Below, one piece after another: positions 1 through 5,064 of a stretch of 5,110 bases of DNA. Where the stretch lies: positions 1 through 5,110 of the forward strand of contig JASLBO010000114.1 of NCBI GenBank assembly GCA_030146605.1, given 5' to 3'. Each line of letters begins with the position of its first letter. Position 1 is the stretch's first letter. This DNA is from Sphingomonas sp. (GTDB lineage Bacteria; Pseudomonadota; Alphaproteobacteria; Sphingomonadales; Sphingomonadaceae). Both the position numbers and the translations under genes were made by a program. Under the pieces are notes generated by a model. That model saw only the letters and a list, made by a program, of their open reading frames with translations, did no database searches and had not been told where the DNA came from.

Positions 1-171
1 AACGCGACGCTCACACCCGAAGAAATCAGCGACCGCCTCGTCGAACGCCAGCAAGCGCGCGTAGTGAAGGACTTCCAGCGCTCGGACACCATCCGCGACG
101 AACTCGCCGCCGCGGGTGTCGAAGTGATGGACGGCGATCCGCTCGGCTGGGACTGGAAGCCGGCGCTGTAA
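1..171 (+). CDS. cysS: Cysteinyl-tRNA synthetase, C-terminal end (5' truncated by window)
   Basis: The frame is open from base 1 to the TAA at 169-171 and gives the last 56 residues of a longer protein. The C-terminal pattern is that of class I cysteinyl-tRNA synthetase: a helix with alternating acidic and basic residues (ISDRLVERQQARVVKDFQRS), then DTIRDELAAAGVEVMDG and a final LGWDWK. This matches the family ending of the type RD.L...GI...DGP.GT.W. The enzyme charges tRNA-Cys with cysteine in the cytoplasm. The visible part is only the C-terminal helical, anticodon-side region; the catalytic Rossmann fold and zinc site lie upstream, outside the window. A palindromic element begins two bases after the stop. 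The identification rests on the short tail alone but is fairly distinctive. Confidence 0.9.
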   Translation, partial: NATLTPEEISDRLVERQQARVVKDFQRSDTIRDELAAAGVEVMDGDPLGWDWKPAL

Positions 172-176
172 TAATT

Positions 177-200
177 CCTCCCCGAGATCGCTCGGGGAGG
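177..200 (+). terminator. Perfect 10-bp hairpin after cysS; possible terminator
   Basis: CCTCCCCGAG (177-186) pairs perfectly with CTCGGGGAGG (191-200) around the four-base loop ATCG. It starts five bases after the cysS stop, where a transcript end is expected. It is followed by G residues and has no T run, so it is not a textbook intrinsic terminator. It may simply be the left arm of the surrounding repeat. Confidence 0.4.
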
Positions 201-203
201 GGG

Positions 204-220
204 ACCAGCCGCAGGCTGGT
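204..220. repeat. Perfect 7-bp hairpin inside the repeat element
   Basis: ACCAGCC (204-210) and GGCTGGT (214-220) are exact reverse complements around the loop GCA. It lies directly after the 177-200 hairpin and forms part of the same palindromic element. No T run follows. Confidence 0.55.
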
Positions 221-405
221 GGAGGGGCCGCGCCGCAGGTGCGGGCTCGCTTGCAAGATGGGACACCGCTTCGCGCCGCCCCTCCACCACGCCCTGCGGG
301 CGCGGCCCCCCTCCCCGAGACAAGCGCGGGGAGGAATTTCGCGCGCAATCTCCTTGCGCCCCCACCCCCGCTTCCGCCAAAACGCGCCCAACACGGGAGA
401 CAGGC

Positions 406-855
406 ATGCGGGGACAGGTATTGGGCGTCGATCGCTCCAGCGGCGACGGGCAGATTTCGGGCGAGGACGGGCATCGCTACAGCTTCCGGCCCGGCGACTG
501 GAGCGGCGACAAGGGTCCCGCCGTCGGCGCGCGCGTCGATTTCGCCACCGAGGGCACGCGCGCATTGTGCATCTTCCGCCTGCCCGATTCGGACACCGCA
601 TCGGTCGCGCATCGCCCGCCCGCGGCGAACGACCGCAACAAATATGTCGCCGCCCTGCTCGCCTTCTTCATCGGCACGCTCGGCATTCACCGCTTCTATC
701 TCGGGCGCAACGGATCGGCGGTGCTGATGATCGTGATCTCGGCGACGTTCGTCGGTCTGATCGTCACCGGCATCTGGGCGTTCATCGACTGCATCCGCTA
801 TCTGATCATGTCCGACGACGAGTTCGCCCACCGCTACGCGCGCCGCTACGCCTGA
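406..855 (+). CDS. TM2 domain membrane protein with N-terminal OB/cold-shock-like segment
   Basis: A 149-residue protein of two parts. Residues 1-57 look like a short beta-rich OB or cold-shock-like fold: MRGQVLGVDRSSGDGQISGE, then DGHRYSF and a VGARVDF strand, resembling the G-x-I-x-x-x-D-G-x-x-Y-x-F pattern. A polar linker follows (about 58-78). Residues 79-135 are a TM2 domain: a lysine before the first membrane helix (about 80-93), the signature IHRFYLG at 94-100, and a second helix (about 105-128) with an aspartate in WAFID. TM2 proteins sit in the inner membrane and most have no known biochemical role. The ATG at 406 is preceded by GGGAGA (395-400) at a normal spacing, which supports this start. 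The stop overlaps the dehydrogenase start by one base (TGATG), implying co-transcription and translational coupling. The TM2 call is firm; the fold of the N-terminal part is inferred from pattern only. Confidence 0.88.
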   Translation: MRGQVLGVDRSSGDGQISGEDGHRYSFRPGDWSGDKGPAVGARVDFATEGTRALCIFRLPDSDTASVAHRPPAANDRNKYVAALLAFFIGTLGIHRFYLGRNGSAVLMIVISATFVGLIVTGIWAFIDCIRYLIMSDDEFAHRYARRYA

Positions 856-1790
856 TGAAGCTCGTCCTCCCCGCCCTCGCCCGGCCTCTGGTCGAGGCGC
901 AGTTGCCCGCGGGGCTCGACGTGCATTGGTTCGCCAGCCTCGACGAAGCGATCGCGATGGTCGCCGATGCCGATATCGGCTGGGTCGACAATAACGGCCC
1001 CGCCAATTGGGCGCGCGCGGTCGCCGCCGGGCGCAAGCTCCAATGGCTCTCGACGATCTATGCCGGGCTCGATCCGCTCGACAAGGATCAGCTTCGCGCC
1101 CGCGGCACCCGGGTCACCAACGGCAGCGGCGTCAACGCCCATACCGTCGCCGAATATGCCGTGCTCGGCGCGCTCGTCGCCGCCAAGCGCTACGATCAGG
1201 TCGTCCGCATCGCCGACACGCGCGTCTGGCCGTTCGACGCGCCGGGCAAGCTCGAGCTGTTCGAGACCAATGCCCTCGTCATCGGCTATGGCACGATCGG
1301 CCGGCTGATCGGCGAGCGCCTCGCCGCGTTCGGCGTCGCCGTCACCGGGGTGACCCGCACCGGCGCGCCCGGCACGATCGGCCCCGAAGCGTGGCGGACG
1401 CGTCTCCCGGAATTCGACTGGATATTCCTCGCCGCCCCCGCCACCGATCAGAGCCGCGCGATGATCGGCGAGGCCGAGCTCCGCGCGATGAAGCCCTCGG
1501 CGTGGATCATCAATGTCGGCCGCGGCGAGCTGATCGATCAGGACGCGCTGATCGAGGCCGTCACCAGGCGCCGCATCGCCGGCGCGTTCCTCGACACGGT
1601 CACCCCCGAGCCGCTCCCGCCCGAGCATCCCCTGTGGACCGCGCCCAACATCATCCACTCGATGCATCTGTCGGGCCGCAGCCAGACCCGCATGTTCGTC
1701 CGCGCCGCCGCCTTGTTCGTCGACAACCTCCACGCCTTCATCGAAGGCCGCCCGCTCCAGAACGAAGTCGATCTGGCGGCGGGCTATTAG
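855..1790 (+). CDS. D-isomer-specific 2-hydroxyacid dehydrogenase
   Basis: A 311-residue cytoplasmic oxidoreductase of the D-2-hydroxyacid dehydrogenase family, which reduces 2-keto acids or oxidises D-2-hydroxy acids with NAD(P)(H). Visible marks are the substrate-domain loop YAGLD (69-73), VAEYAV (98-103), the dinucleotide-binding GYGTIG (144-149), and the catalytic set Arg223 in NVGRGELID, Glu252 in PEPLP and His271 in MHLSG. All three catalytic residues are present, so the enzyme should be active. The second beta strand of the nucleotide fold ends in VTRTG (166-170) and lacks the acidic residue usual in NAD-specific enzymes, so NADPH preference is plausible (inference). The length fits glyoxylate/hydroxypyruvate reductase-like members, but the true substrate cannot be read from the sequence. 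The start ATG at 855 overlaps the TGA of the TM2 gene, and no strong separate Shine-Dalgarno is seen. The open frame extends upstream to 219, but that part runs through the repeat and the TM2 gene and is not coding. Confidence 0.93.
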   Translation: MKLVLPALARPLVEAQLPAGLDVHWFASLDEAIAMVADADIGWVDNNGPANWARAVAAGRKLQWLSTIYAGLDPLDKDQLRARGTRVTNGSGVNAHTVAEYAVLGALVAAKRYDQVVRIADTRVWPFDAPGKLELFETNALVIGYGTIGRLIGERLAAFGVAVTGVTRTGAPGTIGPEAWRTRLPEFDWIFLAAPATDQSRAMIGEAELRAMKPSAWIINVGRGELIDQDALIEAVTRRRIAGAFLDTVTPEPLPPEHPLWTAPNIIHSMHLSGRSQTRMFVRAAALFVDNLHAFIEGRPLQNEVDLAAGY

Positions 1791-1812
1791 GCGATGATGG
1801 TCGCCCAGGCGG

Positions 1813-2136
1813 CTATTTGGCCGGCTCTTTCACCGCGAACAGCCGGTCCCAGAATTCGTCCTTGAGCAGATATTCCATCGCCGCCCCGTCGCTGCGGTCG
1901 TCGGGGCAGCCGGCCTGGTAGGAGAAGGTCCGCGCCGCCATCTCGTCGCTCACCTCGCGAGCGAAATCGGGCCCGAGCCGCCGGGTCAGCACCACCAGCA
2001 TCGCCCGCGCCGCCTCGGAGCCCCACAAGGCGCGCGGATCGGGGACATAGTCCGAAACGCCCTCTTCCTGCTCGGCTTCCTCTTCGGCAGTCAATTCGCG
2101 GTCGTCTTCGTCGAGCTCGAGCTGCACGCGGTTCAT
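1813..2136 (-). CDS. Small acidic hypothetical protein
   Basis: A 107-residue protein that I do not recognise. The N-terminus is strongly acidic (ELDEDDRELTAEEEAEQEE, about residues 6-25) and probably disordered. The rest is mixed helical: PRALWGSEAARAMLVVLTRR (34-53), then DFAREVSDEMAART and a C-terminal LLKDEFWDRLFAVKEPAK. There is no signal peptide or membrane segment, so it is presumably cytoplasmic. The ATG at 2136 is chosen over the in-frame ATG at 2151 because AAGGAG (2143-2148, reverse strand) sits six bases before it; the longer form would start upstream of its own ribosome site. It converges on the dehydrogenase with a 22-base gap. It is divergent from the DAHP synthase and shares a 126-base intergenic region with it that holds two palindromes. 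That it is a gene is supported by the ribosome site, biased codon use and tight fit; its function is unknown. Confidence 0.8.
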   Translation of the reverse strand: MNRVQLELDEDDRELTAEEEAEQEEGVSDYVPDPRALWGSEAARAMLVVLTRRLGPDFAREVSDEMAARTFSYQAGCPDDRSDGAAMEYLLKDEFWDRLFAVKEPAK

Positions 2137-2142
2137 GGCCGT

Positions 2143-2148
2143 CTCCTT
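2143..2148 (-). promoter_or_regulatory. Shine-Dalgarno deciding the start of the acidic protein
   Basis: The reverse strand reads AAGGAG six bases upstream of the ATG at 2136. Because it lies between the two in-frame ATG codons (2151 and 2136), it favours the downstream one. Confidence 0.75.
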
Positions 2149-2188
2149 CATTGCTGCATCAACGCGAAGGCACGCTTATGGGTCCGAA

Positions 2189-2217
2189 ACGACATCATTA
2201 CCCAGCGAGGGTAATTT
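2189..2217 (+). promoter_or_regulatory. Candidate promoter for the DAHP synthase gene
   Basis: ACGACA (2189-2194; matches GACA of the -35 consensus) and TAATTT (2212-2217; a weak -10) are 17 bases apart. If used, transcription would start near 2224, leaving a leader of about 40 bases that contains the second palindrome. The first palindrome would lie across the spacer and -10, as expected of a repressor site. The -10 match is poor, so this is a tentative reading. Confidence 0.3.
2197..2215. promoter_or_regulatory. Operator-like palindrome 1 (ATTACCC-N5-GGGTAAT)
   Basis: ATTACCC (2197-2203) and GGGTAAT (2209-2215) are exact reverse complements around AGCGA. The core TTACCC-N5-GGGTAA recurs at 2234-2250. 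It lies in the divergent intergenic region upstream of a gene whose product begins with a helix-turn-helix domain. A binding site for that domain, controlling one or both divergent genes, is the simplest reading. As RNA, the palindrome could also form a 7-bp hairpin followed by a short T run. Confidence 0.65.
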
Positions 2218-2219
2218 TA
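2214..2219 (-). promoter_or_regulatory. Candidate -10 for the divergent acidic-protein gene
   Basis: The reverse strand reads TAAAAT, five of six matches to TATAAT, at the edge of palindrome 1. The only -35-like hexamer upstream is CTGACG (2240-2245, reverse), with a long 20-base spacer and inside palindrome 2. If real, both palindromes would overlap the promoter of the acidic-protein gene too. Weak evidence. Confidence 0.25.
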
Positions 2220-2233
2220 GCGCTTGCCAGCAT

Positions 2234-2250
2234 TTACCCCGTCAGGGTAA
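2234..2250. promoter_or_regulatory. Operator-like palindrome 2 (TTACCC-N5-GGGTAA)
   Basis: TTACCC (2234-2239) and GGGTAA (2245-2250) are exact reverse complements around CGTCA. The arms and the five-base spacing are identical to palindrome 1, while the spacer sequence differs, as expected for a dimer-binding operator. The centres (2206 and 2242) are 36 bp apart. The right arm runs into the AAGG (2249-2252) that serves as the weak Shine-Dalgarno for the ATG at 2263, so binding here or an RNA hairpin could also affect translation. Confidence 0.65.
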
Positions 2251-2262
2251 GGCGCTCGCATC

Positions 2263-3846
2263 ATGACGACACTCGCAGGTTCCAAGATCCGCCGCTTCCG
2301 TGAGGAACGCGCGCTTTCCCGCGCCGCTTTCGGTGCTTGGTTCGACACGCCCGGCTCGACCGTGCAGGGCTGGGAGGAGGACGGCAAGCGCGCCTCCGCC
2401 GCGGTGCTCAACCAGATCGCCGCCAACGGTATCGCCCATCACCAGGACTGGTACGTCCCTATCCGCAATCTGGAGCAGAGCATGGGCTGGACCCCCGACA
2501 GCTGGACGCAGGCCGAGGCCCGCCAGCTTCCCAATTACCCCGATCAGGCCGCGCTGAACGCCGCCACCACCCAGATCGCCTCTTACCCCCCATTGGTCTT
2601 CGCCGGCGAGGCGCGCGAGCTCACCACCGAGCTCGCCAAGGTCTCCCGCGGCGAGGCCTTCCTGCTCCAGGGCGGCGACTGCGCCGAGAGCTTCGCCGAA
2701 TTCCACCCCAACAACATCCGCGACACCTTCCGCGTCATCCTCCAGATGGCGGTCGTCCTCACCTTCGCCTCGAAGCTCCCGACGGTGAAGCTCGGCCGCA
2801 TGGCCGGCCAGTTCGCCAAGCCGCGCAGCGCCGACGAGGAGACGATCGACGGCGTCACCCTCCCCAGCTACCGCGGCGACAACGTCAACGACATCGCCTT
2901 CACCCCGCAATCGCGCATCCCCGATCCGCAGCGCATGGTGCAGGGCTATTCGCAGTCCGCCGCGACGCTCAACCTGCTGCGTGCCTTCGCCACCGGCGGC
3001 TATGCCAATCTCCACCAGGTCCACAAATGGACGCTCGACTTCATGGGCCGCAGCCCGTGGTCGAAGAAGTTCGCCGACGTGGCGGACCGCATCGGCGAGT
3101 CGCTCGATTTCATGGAGGCGTGCGGGATCAACCCCGACACCGTCCCGCAACTCAAGGGCACCCAATTCTACACCAGCCACGAGGCGCTGCTCCTCCAATA
3201 TGAGCAGGCGCTCACCCGGCAGGACAGCCTCACCGGCGACTGGTACGACACCAGCGCGCATTTCCTGTGGATCGGCGACCGCACCCGCTTCGAGGGCAGC
3301 GCGCATGTCGAGTTCCTGCGCGGCATCGGCAATCCGATCGGGATGAAATGCGGCCCCAGCCTCGAGCCCGACGCCCTGCTGCGCCTGCTCGACACGCTCA
3401 ACCCCGCGCGCGTCCCCGGCCGCATGACCCTGATCACCCGCTACGGCCACGACAAGATCGAGAAGGGCCTCCCCGCCCTGATCCGCGCGGTCAAGCGCGA
3501 GGGGCATCCGGTGGTGTGGAGCTGCGACCCGATGCACGGCAACGTCGTCAAGGCCGCCAACGGCTACAAGACCCGCCCGTTCGAGCGCATCCTCGCCGAA
3601 GTCCGCGGCTTCTTCGCCGTCCACCGCGCCGAGGGCACCTTCGCCGGCGGCATCCACGCCGAGATGACCGGCCAGAACGTCACCGAATGCACCGGCGGCG
3701 CGATCGACGTCACCGAACAGTCGCTCGCCGACCGCTACCACACCCACTGCGACCCGCGGCTCAATGCCGGGCAATCGCTGGAACTCGCTTTCCTGCTGGC
3801 GGAGATGCTCAATGCGGAGATGGCGGAGCGAAGAAAGGCCGCATAG
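2263..3846 (+). CDS. aroG: Class II DAHP synthase fused to an N-terminal helix-turn-helix domain
   Basis: A 527-residue protein with two parts. Residues 7-56 resemble an XRE-type helix-turn-helix: [16 protein letters not shown], then [14 protein letters not shown] and [11 protein letters not shown]. Residues 74-527 are a complete class II 3-deoxy-7-phosphoheptulonate synthase, which joins phosphoenolpyruvate and erythrose 4-phosphate in the first step of the shikimate pathway. Key motifs are [11 protein letters not shown] (metal ligand Cys140), [12 protein letters not shown] (Arg179), WIGDRTR (Arg340), GMKCGPS (Lys362), ITRYGHDK (Arg393), DPMHGN (His425), [10 protein letters not shown] (Glu467) and HCDPRLN (Asp497). 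From Lys362 on, spacings equal those recalled for the M. tuberculosis enzyme (K306, R337, H369, E411, D441), so the site looks intact. The family is usually about 450-465 residues; the extra 73 account for the fusion. The ATG at 2263 has AAGG at 2249-2252. The symbol aroG follows actinobacterial usage; other names exist. Two palindromes upstream suggest autoregulation (inference). A long open frame on the opposite strand is a GC-bias shadow. Confidence 0.93.
   Translation: MTTLAGSKIRRFREERALSRAAFGAWFDTPGSTVQGWEEDGKRASAAVLNQIAANGIAHHQDWYVPIRNLEQSMGWTPDSWTQAEARQLPNYPDQAALNAATTQIASYPPLVFAGEARELTTELAKVSRGEAFLLQGGDCAESFAEFHPNNIRDTFRVILQMAVVLTFASKLPTVKLGRMAGQFAKPRSADEETIDGVTLPSYRGDNVNDIAFTPQSRIPDPQRMVQGYSQSAATLNLLRAFATGGYANLHQVHKWTLDFMGRSPWSKKFADVADRIGESLDFMEACGINPDTVPQLKGTQFYTSHEALLLQYEQALTRQDSLTGDWYDTSAHFLWIGDRTRFEGSAHVEFLRGIGNPIGMKCGPSLEPDALLRLLDTLNPARVPGRMTLITRYGHDKIEKGLPALIRAVKREGHPVVWSCDPMHGNVVKAANGYKTRPFERILAEVRGFFAVHRAEGTFAGGIHAEMTGQNVTECTGGAIDVTEQSLADRYHTHCDPRLNAGQSLELAFLLAEMLNAEMAERRKAA
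2472..2484 (+). promoter_or_regulatory. Internal ribosome site and in-frame ATG for a stand-alone DAHP synthase
   Basis: GGAG (2472-2475) lies six bases before an in-frame ATG (2482-2484, Met74 of the fusion). Initiation here would produce a 454-residue protein beginning MGWTPDSW, the usual N-terminal region and length of class II DAHP synthases without the helix-turn-helix. This could be a real second start, or a relic of two formerly separate genes. The preceding codons read CTG GAG CAG AGC ATG, where a single C-to-T change at CAG would create a stop three bases before the ATG. Confidence 0.5.
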
Positions 3847-3878
3847 CCCCATCCTTCCCTCGCCCCCTGCAAGGGGGA

Positions 3879-3940
3879 GTGTGAGGTCGGATCGCGCCCC
3901 GCGCGATCCTCGATCATGCGGGGCATGATCGACCTCGCAC
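3879..3940. repeat. Three-way-junction palindrome (outer stem enclosing two hairpins)
   Basis: An 11-position outer stem pairs GTGTGAGGTCG (3879-3889) with CGACCTCGCAC (3930-3940), with one G-T pair. It encloses two perfect 8-bp hairpins: GGATCGCG (3889-3896) with CGCGATCC (3902-3909), and CGATCATG (3911-3918) with CATGATCG (3924-3931). The arms share a base or two at the junction, so not all pairs form at once. The shape is like a small cloverleaf, but it lacks tRNA features. Confidence 0.6.
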
Positions 3941-3950
3941 TGGTTGCGCA

Positions 3951-3981
3951 GACTTAGGTTTTGCGAAGCAAAGCCTTAGTC
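3951..3981. repeat. 14-position near-perfect hairpin in the convergent gap
   Basis: GACTTAGGTTTTGC (3951-3964) pairs with GCAAAGCCTTAGTC (3968-3981) around the loop GAA, with one mismatch and one G-T pair. It is more AT-rich than the surrounding sequence. It could act as a bidirectional terminator stem, or be one unit of a dispersed repeat. Confidence 0.55.
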
Positions 3982-3997
3982 GGAGCTGGGTGAGGGG

Positions 3998-4020
3998 GTG
4001 CGGCTGCGCAGCAGCCGCAC
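3998..4020. terminator. Perfect 10-bp hairpin, possible transcription end
   Basis: GTGCGGCTGC (3998-4007) is the exact reverse complement of GCAGCCGCAC (4011-4020) around the loop GCA. It lies 17 bases past the stop of the histidine kinase gene and is stable on either strand. There is no T run after it in either direction, so terminator function is only suggested by position. Confidence 0.4.
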
Positions 4021-4034
4021 GGAGCTACGCTCCG
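4020..4034 (-). terminator. Short hairpin just past the histidine kinase stop
   Basis: CGGAGC (4020-4025) pairs with GCTCCG (4029-4034) around TAC, two bases after the kinase stop codon (4037-4039, reverse strand). It forms a tandem with the 3998-4020 hairpin, sharing base 4020. It lacks a T run. Confidence 0.3.
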
Positions 4035-4036
4035 CC

Positions 4037-5038
4037 CTACCGCGCCATCCGCTCGCGATCCATCTTCAGCGTCACCACCAGCCCGTCTTCGCACCATTCA
4101 TAGTCGATCGTGCCGCCCAGCTGGCTCGACACGGTGCGCTTGACCAGATTGCTGCCGAACCCCGCGGGCGCCTCGGGCGCGTCGACCGGCGGTCCGCCGC
4201 GCTCGACCCACGTCACCGTGATCGCATCGCCCTCGGTTGTGCTGGTCACGTCGAGCGTTCCGGTCGTTTCCGAAAGCGCGCCATATTTGACCGAGTTGGT
4301 CGCCAGTTCGTGCACGACCAGCGCCAGCCCGGTCGCCGCTTTCTCGCCCACCCCCATCCGCTCGACCGCGACGCGGATCCGCCCGCTAAAGGCATTGGGA
4401 TCGTCATAGGGCGCGAGCAGCACCGAGATCAGGTCGCCCAGCAACGCGGCGGAGCCCTGGTCGTGCGGCAGCGGCCGGACCAGATCGTGCGCCCGGCCCA
4501 GCGCGCTCAGCCGCGCGGTCAGGTCGCGCGCCATATCCTCGGCGCTCACCGCCGAGCGCGAGGTGATCGCCGTCAGCCCCGAAGCGATCGCCAGCAGGTT
4601 CTTGACGCGGTGGCTCATCTCGCCGGCGAGCAGCTCATGGCCTTCCTCGGCCTGTTTGCGCCCGGTGACGTCGAGGAAGATGCCGAACATCGTCCGCCCG
4701 ACAATGCCCTCGTCCTCGCCCTGCCCGCGCGCCGAGATCCAGCGGATTTCGGATCCGACCATGATGCGGAAGTCGGTCTCGTAATAGCCGCGCACCGCCC
4801 GCGTCGCCGCGAACGCCGCGCGCACCCGGTCGCGATCGGCGGGATGGATATGCGCCGACAATTGCTCGAAGGTGACCGTGTCGCGCCACGGCACCCCCCA
4901 AAGCTCGAAGCCGCGCGCGTCCATCGTGAACCGATCGGTATCGACCTCCCACGACCACAATGCCACCCCCGCCGCAGTGACGGCGAGCCGAAGATGCTCC
5001 GCATCCCATTCGTGCGGCGTCGGCGTTCTGGCGGTCAC
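4037..5038 (-). CDS. PAS-HWE family sensor histidine kinase
   Basis: Starting at GTG 5038 this encodes 333 residues. Residues about 15-130 form a PAS fold: LAVTAAGVALWSWEVDTDRF at the start, HIHPADRDRV in the middle, ETDFRIMVGSEIRWISARG, and GIFLDVTGRKQAEE at the end. The kinase core is HWE type: phospho-acceptor His143 in EMSHRVKNLL, the N box HELATNSVKYGALS (from 243), the WVE signature (277-279) and a glycine loop GFGSNLVKR (293-301). HWE kinases autophosphorylate and pass phosphate to a response regulator. There is no signal peptide or membrane helix, so this is a soluble sensor; no PAS cofactor ligand can be identified by eye. No response regulator lies in the window, so its partner is elsewhere or upstream. 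The longer in-frame TTG at 5092 is rejected: it lacks a ribosome site and lies inside a -35-like hexamer, whereas GTG 5038 has AGGA (5045-5048) six bases before it. It converges with the DAHP synthase. Confidence 0.93.
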   Translation of the reverse strand: MTARTPTPHEWDAEHLRLAVTAAGVALWSWEVDTDRFTMDARGFELWGVPWRDTVTFEQLSAHIHPADRDRVRAAFAATRAVRGYYETDFRIMVGSEIRWISARGQGEDEGIVGRTMFGIFLDVTGRKQAEEGHELLAGEMSHRVKNLLAIASGLTAITSRSAVSAEDMARDLTARLSALGRAHDLVRPLPHDQGSAALLGDLISVLLAPYDDPNAFSGRIRVAVERMGVGEKAATGLALVVHELATNSVKYGALSETTGTLDVTSTTEGDAITVTWVERGGPPVDAPEAPAGFGSNLVKRTVSSQLGGTIDYEWCEDGLVVTLKMDRERMAR

Positions 5039-5044
5039 ATGCTG

Positions 5045-5048
5045 TCCT
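5045..5048 (-). promoter_or_regulatory. Shine-Dalgarno supporting the GTG start of the histidine kinase
   Basis: The reverse strand reads AGGA with six bases to the GTG at 5038-5036. An ATG two bases earlier (5040) is followed at once by TGA, so it cannot start the kinase. Confidence 0.55.
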
Positions 5049-5064
5049 GATCTTGGGGAGGTCC

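Larger units (their letters stand above)
173..338. repeat. Palindromic intergenic repeat element, probably dispersed
   Basis: This stretch is an imperfect large inverted repeat. AATTCCTCCCCG at 173-184 is the exact reverse complement of 327-338, and TGGTGGAGGGG at 217-227 is the exact reverse complement of 279-289. Smaller hairpins nest inside it (177-200 and 204-220 on the left, 310-334 on the right). C/G-rich palindromes of this style are common between genes in sphingomonads, which is recalled knowledge rather than a search. Only one copy lies in the window, so its repeat status is inferred. It occupies most of the 234-base gap between cysS and the TM2 gene. Bases 339-405 after it hold only a Shine-Dalgarno sequence and no promoter I can defend. 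Confidence 0.65.
3847..4036. repeat. Hairpin-dense convergent intergenic region, repeat-like
   Basis: There is no gene in these 190 bases between two convergent stops. They contain a run of palindromes: CCCCCT/AGGGGG (3863-3868 with 3872-3877), the branched structure 3879-3940, and hairpins at 3951-3981, 3998-4020 and 4020-4034. The density and the GGAGCTGGGTGAGGGGG-type right side resemble dispersed intergenic palindromic repeats of sphingomonads (recalled, not searched). The region probably ends transcription from both sides, but no long T run is present. Confidence 0.6.

Noticed and set aside
26..601. Reverse-strand frame of 191 codons over cysS, the repeat and the TM2 gene
   Set aside because: The product is rich in arginine and serine, has no motifs and crosses an intergenic repeat; it is a GC-bias shadow.
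219..854. Extension of the dehydrogenase frame upstream to 219
   Set aside because: It runs through the palindromic repeat and out of frame through the TM2 gene, with an arginine-rich composition. The dehydrogenase family N-terminus fits the ATG at 855.
1791..1812. A terminator between the convergent dehydrogenase and acidic-protein genes
   Set aside because: The 22-base gap contains no convincing stem and T run.
2178..2303. A 41-codon upstream frame (ATG 2178, AAGG at 2167-2170) as a leader peptide for attenuation
   Set aside because: It has two tyrosines but no run of aromatic codons, overlaps the main start out of frame, and would need a promoter in the neighbouring gene's ribosome-site region. 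The evidence is too thin.
2242..3852. A 536-codon open frame on the reverse strand across the DAHP synthase gene
   Set aside because: The translation shows no family motifs and is low-complexity (rich in G, A, V, E, R, D), as expected from the complement of GC-biased codons. The + strand reading has every class II DAHP synthase motif.
3879..3940. The cloverleaf-like fold as a tRNA
   Set aside because: There is no T-loop GTTCGA-type sequence, no proper anticodon arm and too few bases; it is a palindromic repeat.
3998..5050. A 350-codon + strand frame opposite the histidine kinase
   Set aside because: It is an arginine- and proline-rich shadow with no motifs; the - strand encodes a complete PAS-HWE kinase.
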